Source: a virus. Taken from it: 22,031 bases of DNA. This document shows, in pieces, positions 18,464 to 22,031 of this stretch. The stretch is from the IMG/VR virus record IMGVR_UViG_3300022200_001730, positions 1 through 22,031 of that record, one strand, 5' to 3'. Position 1 is the stretch's first letter; every line of letters starts with the position of its first letter. A program made the translations under genes and the position numbers. Below the pieces are notes generated by a model. That model worked only from the letters and a program-made list of their open reading frames with translations, was not told where the DNA came from and ran no database searches.

Positions 18464-20902
18464 ATGTACGATAATAAAAACGAACAGGGTAAGTATGGGA
18501 ACTTCCCAGACCCATTTGCACCTCACGGTCAAAAAACATCCAAAGCATACGGAATCAAGTACGCCAAAGCGATAGAAAAGCAGTGGGGTCACTCAGACGA
18601 TGAAAGGAGTTTATTTAGACGCAGGCTAAAGGATTTTGAAACTAACCGTGACTATGCAAATGGTACACAAGACACTTCAATATACAAGCAAATTCTAAAC
18701 TCTCTTGACCCGAATAGCGGTGACGGAACATTGTTAAATCTTGATTGGTCACCTGTTCCTATTATTCCCAAGTTTGTCAAGATTGTCGTAAACAACATAC
18801 TTTCCAAAAAGCCTTATCCAAACGTTGCGGCTATTGACCCTCTTTCTAAAACAGAGAAAGACGAGAAGAAAGCTAAAATGATGTTTAACGTTGAGAACAG
18901 AGAACTCATCGCAAAGATGAAAGAACAGGGTCTTAACGTAAAAACTGATGTAAAGGACATCCCAGAATCAAAAGAGGAAGCAGAGATATTTATTGACTCT
19001 AATATTAAAACTGATGCAGAGATCGCTGCACAGCTTGGAGCCAATTTGACCCTCGAGTGGAATGATTTTGACCAGCGTGTATACAGGAGAGCAGTAAATG
19101 ACTTGGTAACCTGTGGTATGGGCGTTGTAAAAAGAACAAACGACCCGAACTATGGAATTACTGAAGAATACGTTGACCCTGCTTACTTCTTCCATAGCTA
19201 CACAGAAGACCCAACATTCTCAGACCTCATCTATGCAGGTCATGTTAAGAAAATTAGCATCTCAGAACTTAAGCGTATCGCTGGCAATGACCTTACGGAA
19301 GAAGAGTTTGCTAAAATCGCACAGGGAGTTAAAAACAAATATCAAAACAGAGCGGATAAACTATCCTACAAATACTACGACCAAACGCTAGACAGAACAA
19401 CATACGGATACGATGAGTTTATCGTTGAGGTAATGGAGTTTGAGTTCATCTCTGTTGATGATATGTTCTTCGAGGAAAAAACATCTCGCCACGGAAATGT
19501 TGGTTTTTACTACAAAGGATTCGAATACCAAGCACCAAAGCAATCAGTGTTCGACAGAAAGCCTGTATCAATGAGAACAGCTACCGTTTACGGTGGTAAT
19601 TACATTGTAGGTACTGACTTTATGTTTGGATATGGAATAAAGAAAAACATTCCTAAAAACGTACACGATATAACAAGAGCACGACTTTCTTATTCTGTGG
19701 TTTCTACAAACCTACGCAGAATGATGCCTAAGTCACTTGTTTCTTCGGTAATCAGCTTTGCTGACCAATTACAGCTATCACACTTAAAACTACAACAGGC
19801 TATCGCTAAGGCTAAACCAGATGGTTTGATTGTAGATATCGAAGGTCTTGAAAACGTACAACTAGGAAAAGGAGGAGAACTACAACCATTAGATATACAA
19901 GACATCTATGAACAAACAGGTGTATTCTACTATCGTTCAAAGAATCCAGAAGGTGGATTCCAAAACCCTCCAGTTCGCTCTCTGGACAATAGCATTAGGA
20001 ACATCAATGAGCTTATTGCTATTTACAACCATAATCTCCGTCTTATCCGTGATACAACAGGTATTAACGAAGTAATGGATGGAACATCTCCAAAAGGAGA
20101 GCAATTAGTTGGAGTGCGTCAACAAGCAATGGCAGCTGGAAACAATGCTATCTATGACATCACTAACGCTGCACTATACTTGTACAGCAAGGTTTGTGAA
20201 GACATAGTAAAATGCTTGCAAGTAATCCCGCCAAAGTCCGTATTGTACAAAATGTACGAAAACGCAATTGGTAAATCAAGTATGTCTATACTGTCGTCAT
20301 TCTCTAATCTGCCTATGTACAATTTCGGCATCAAGATTCAGACGGAAATGGACGATACCGAAAGAGCTTACCTAGAGCAAAATATTCAAGTTGCGCTTTC
20401 TCAGAAAGAGCTAGACCTAGAAGATGCAATGGCTGTAAGACAGCTTAAAGATGTTGACCAAGCCGAAAGACTGCTTATAGTAAGACGCAAGAAACGCATG
20501 AAAATGATGCAGGAGATTGCTCAGCAGAATTCTCAAATGCAAGCTCAGATGAATCAAGCAACTGCACAAGCAGCGTCTCAAGGGAAAATGCAAGAGATTC
20601 AAATGCTGTCTCAGGGCAAAATTGCCGAGATTCAAGCAGACGCTCAAGCAAAAGCTCAGCTATTGCAACTTGAGTACAACCTAAAGATGGAAATCGAGAA
20701 ACTTAGAGCTATGTCTAGCCAAGCACAAAAGGCTGGAGATATGAACTTTAAGCAAAACATCGAAGACAAAAAAGAAAAAGCAAAAGACGAAAGGGTTAAA
20801 AAGCAAGCCGTTGAGCAATCAAAGTTGATTTCCCAGAGACAGGGAAAGCGAGAAGAGCTAGAGGATAGCGGTGATGACATCCTTGATATGTTAAATGCTT
20901 GA
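18464..20902 (+). CDS. Portal protein
   Basis: The 812-residue protein directly after terminase has the features of a portal (head-tail connector, dodecameric DNA channel). The N-terminal region (RRRLKDFETNRDYANGTQDT, SPVPIIPKFVKIVVNNILSK) matches the early portal segment. The central part has ARLSYSVVSTNLRRMMPKSL and NINELIAIYNHNLRLIRDTT leading to GINEVMDGTSPKGEQLVGVR, typical of P22/podovirus-type portals. From about residue 670 to 790 there is a long Gln/Ala/Lys-rich helix (barrel or coiled coil), ending DILDMLNA. No frameshift or missing part is evident. Size is large for the family but normal for portals with an extended C-terminal barrel. Confidence 0.88.
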   Translation: MYDNKNEQGKYGNFPDPFAPHGQKTSKAYGIKYAKAIEKQWGHSDDERSLFRRRLKDFETNRDYANGTQDTSIYKQILNSLDPNSGDGTLLNLDWSPVPIIPKFVKIVVNNILSKKPYPNVAAIDPLSKTEKDEKKAKMMFNVENRELIAKMKEQGLNVKTDVKDIPESKEEAEIFIDSNIKTDAEIAAQLGANLTLEWNDFDQRVYRRAVNDLVTCGMGVVKRTNDPNYGITEEYVDPAYFFHSYTEDPTFSDLIYAGHVKKISISELKRIAGNDLTEEEFAKIAQGVKNKYQNRADKLSYKYYDQTLDRTTYGYDEFIVEVMEFEFISVDDMFFEEKTSRHGNVGFYYKGFEYQAPKQSVFDRKPVSMRTATVYGGNYIVGTDFMFGYGIKKNIPKNVHDITRARLSYSVVSTNLRRMMPKSLVSSVISFADQLQLSHLKLQQAIAKAKPDGLIVDIEGLENVQLGKGGELQPLDIQDIYEQTGVFYYRSKNPEGGFQNPPVRSLDNSIRNINELIAIYNHNLRLIRDTTGINEVMDGTSPKGEQLVGVRQQAMAAGNNAIYDITNAALYLYSKVCEDIVKCLQVIPPKSVLYKMYENAIGKSSMSILSSFSNLPMYNFGIKIQTEMDDTERAYLEQNIQVALSQKELDLEDAMAVRQLKDVDQAERLLIVRRKKRMKMMQEIAQQNSQMQAQMNQATAQAASQGKMQEIQMLSQGKIAEIQADAQAKAQLLQLEYNLKMEIEKLRAMSSQAQKAGDMNFKQNIEDKKEKAKDERVKKQAVEQSKLISQRQGKREELEDSGDDILDMLNA

Positions 20903-20917
20903 TAACCAGTAAATTAG

Positions 20918-20925
20918 TACCTTTG
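20918..20925 (+). promoter_or_regulatory. -7 element immediately before ATG 20930
   Basis: TACCTTTG fits TAnnTTTG and ends 4 bases before the ATG, so a transcript from it would start at or next to the A of the start codon (leaderless). No good -33 element is seen. Confidence 0.45.
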
Positions 20926-20929
20926 CAAT

Positions 20930-21289
20930 ATGGCAACACAAATAAACTTAGACAATTCAACAAGAGTGGATATCACCTGTCGCAAGGGGGATACATTTAA
21001 GCTTGAATTGACGTTTACAGACGATACCAACACTGCTATAGATTTATCGTCATACACTTGGAAAATGGATGTTAAAGAAACCGACACATCTTCTTCTGAC
21101 GTTATATCTGATACAGATTTTGATTACACAGGAACATCCCAAGGTGTATTAACAATTACAGCAAGCTCAACAGTAATGTCTGGAATTGACGGAGGCATTT
21201 ATGTTTATGACCTTCAGTCAACTAATATGGGGACTGTAAGCACTTGGGTTTACGGAGTATTTAAAGTTAACGAAGACGTAAGTGAGTAA
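20930..21289 (+). CDS. Small beta-rich structural protein (baseplate/neck-type domain), 119 aa
   Basis: Begins MATQINLDNSTRVDITCRKG and continues DTFKLELTFTDDTNTAIDLS, then YTWKMDVKET. This R-G-D-T-F-x-L-x-x-x-F...AIDLSxYTxxM-x-V pattern is the immunoglobulin-like domain seen at the start of phage baseplate upper proteins (BppU-like) and many small virion proteins. The rest is beta-rich (IYVYDLQST, TWVYGVFKVNEDVSE). It overlaps the next gene by 8 bases. Likely a neck, collar or fibre-attachment protein. Confidence 0.65.
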   Translation: MATQINLDNSTRVDITCRKGDTFKLELTFTDDTNTAIDLSSYTWKMDVKETDTSSSDVISDTDFDYTGTSQGVLTITASSTVMSGIDGGIYVYDLQSTNMGTVSTWVYGVFKVNEDVSE

Positions 21290-21608
21290 TAACATCCAAA
21301 TAAAAACAGGAGAGAATGTAAGTGTAAGTTCATCTACATCTGCTCCAGTATCTGTAAAGGCGGTATCGAACTCAACGACTATTAGTGTCGCTGGGTTTAG
21401 TGCTGCATTAGTAGATAAAAACTATGTGCATCAGCAATCAAGCGCAAGTGCTACATGGACAATTACTCACAACTTAAACAAAAGACCATCTGTATCTGTG
21501 GTTGATTCCGCAGGTACTCAAATCATATGCGAGGTTCGCTATGACTCTGATAATCAGGTAACTCTGACGTTTGATGACTCAACAGCGGGGGAAGCGTATC
21601 TGAATTAG
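21282..21608 (+). CDS. Small tail/fibre-associated beta domain protein, 108 aa, GTG start
   Basis: GTG at 21282 starts MSNNIQIKTGENVSVSSSTS; the first ~40 residues are Ser/Thr/Val-rich. Residues ~45-108 form a compact module, YVHQQSSASATWTITHNLNK followed by RPSVSVVDSAGTQI, then CEVRYDSDNQVTLTFDD and GEAYLN. I recognise this as a module found in many phage fibre and tail proteins (W-x-I-x-H-N-L-x-K-x-P-S-V; final G-x-A-Y-L-N). It overlaps the previous gene by 8 bases, so translation is probably coupled. Confidence 0.7.
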   Translation: MSNNIQIKTGENVSVSSSTSAPVSVKAVSNSTTISVAGFSAALVDKNYVHQQSSASATWTITHNLNKRPSVSVVDSAGTQIICEVRYDSDNQVTLTFDDSTAGEAYLN

Positions 21609-21611
21609 TAT

Positions 21612-21619
21612 TAAATTTG
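21612..21619 (+). promoter_or_regulatory. -7 element for the last fibre gene
   Basis: TAAATTTG, 21 bases before ATG 21641, followed by the A-rich leader GCAAACAAAAAAATAG. No clear -33 element. Confidence 0.5.
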
Positions 21620-21640
21620 TAGCAAACAAAAAAATAGATC

Positions 21641-22031
21641 ATGGCATTAAAAATAGTATCGGGGTTAAGTGCAACCAGTATATCCCTAACGTCATTTCTG
21701 GATCTTGCTAAAAACGAGCTACGTAATGCACAGATTCAAAATTTATCAACCACGCAAATCAATTCAATTGTTGGCCCAGTACAAGGTCAGTTTGTATATG
21801 ATAGCACGTTAGACAAGCTAAAAGTCTACGATGGTGAAGCGTGGACACTAGTAGGTGCTGCTGCTGATGAAACTACTATCACTCTTTCAAGTAACACGCT
21901 TACCATCAAGGATGGTGGTGTTGGCGCAGCTAAACTTGCAACAAGTGCAGTTACAGAAGTAAAAATTGCTACTGGAGCTGTAACCAATACAAAGCTTGGT
22001 GCTGATGCAGTTACTGGTGCTAAAATCGCAG
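21641..22031 (+). CDS. Partial tail fibre protein (N-terminus)
   Basis: The frame from ATG 21641 runs off the right edge (130 residues visible). It begins MALKIVSGLSATSISLTSFL. Residues ~48-66 read GQFVYDSTLDKLKVYDGEAW, a motif common in fibre proteins. From about 95 onward there is a near-periodic repeat, KLATSAVTEVKIATGAVTNT and KLGADAVTGAKIA, with a spacing of about 10 residues, typical of trimeric beta-helical phage fibre shafts. It has its own -7 element. The receptor-binding end lies outside the window. Confidence 0.75.
   Translation, partial: MALKIVSGLSATSISLTSFLDLAKNELRNAQIQNLSTTQINSIVGPVQGQFVYDSTLDKLKVYDGEAWTLVGAAADETTITLSSNTLTIKDGGVGAAKLATSAVTEVKIATGAVTNTKLGADAVTGAKIA

Overview
This window looks like part of the genome of a tailed double-stranded DNA phage that infects a Bacteroidota (probably flavobacterial) host. 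Three things point there. It encodes a large terminase, a portal and tail-fibre-type proteins. It has a phage recombination set (ERF annealing protein, PD-(D/E)XK exonuclease, SSB-like protein). Several gene starts are preceded by TAnnTTTG, the Bacteroidota -7 promoter element, in places with a TTG/TTTG element about 20 bases further upstream. Starts lack Shine-Dalgarno sequences and carry A-rich leaders instead. I cannot assign a genus; the roughly 700-residue terminase next to a roughly 800-residue portal with a long Q/A/K-rich tail fits large phages of Bacteroidota.

Layout. Positions 1-9895 are all on the minus strand and form the early/metabolic arm. From right to left it holds: a GS-fold amidoligase, a class II glutamine amidotransferase, a chain of very small overlapping ORFs, a gamma-glutamylcyclotransferase-like protein, a hypothetical gene, a terminator fused to a promoter, a small membrane protein, ERF, exonuclease, a DnaA-domain-IV-like protein, the SSB-like protein, and a run of small overlapping genes that includes a second DnaA-domain-IV-like protein. 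Positions 9896-11244 have no convincing gene. They carry a sharp C-rich to G-rich strand switch, repeats and hairpins, and are the best origin candidate. Positions 11245-22031 are almost all on the plus strand and form the late/structural arm: a consensus promoter, a membrane peptide, four genes sharing a lysine-rich MKAKKK-like start, a repeat-rich fibre protein, a tandem GroES-like protein, terminase, portal, two small beta-rich structural proteins and the start of another fibre protein. Two minus-strand genes interrupt this arm: a winged-helix-like regulator and a 47-residue lipoprotein antisense to the terminase leader.

How the genes work together. ERF, exonuclease and SSB would repair or recombine phage DNA. 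The two AAA+-less DnaA-like proteins may act at an origin or on host initiation. Amidoligase, class II amidotransferase and gamma-glutamylcyclotransferase on one strand suggest a pathway that makes and breaks gamma-glutamyl or peptide amide bonds. The GroES-like protein may adapt host GroEL to phage capsid folding. Several real genes were found that are too short or too incomplete to be obvious: 1-98, 697-849, 5088-5240, 6345-6500, 6500-6652, 6645-6815, 12795-12953, 16092-16235 and 21641-end.
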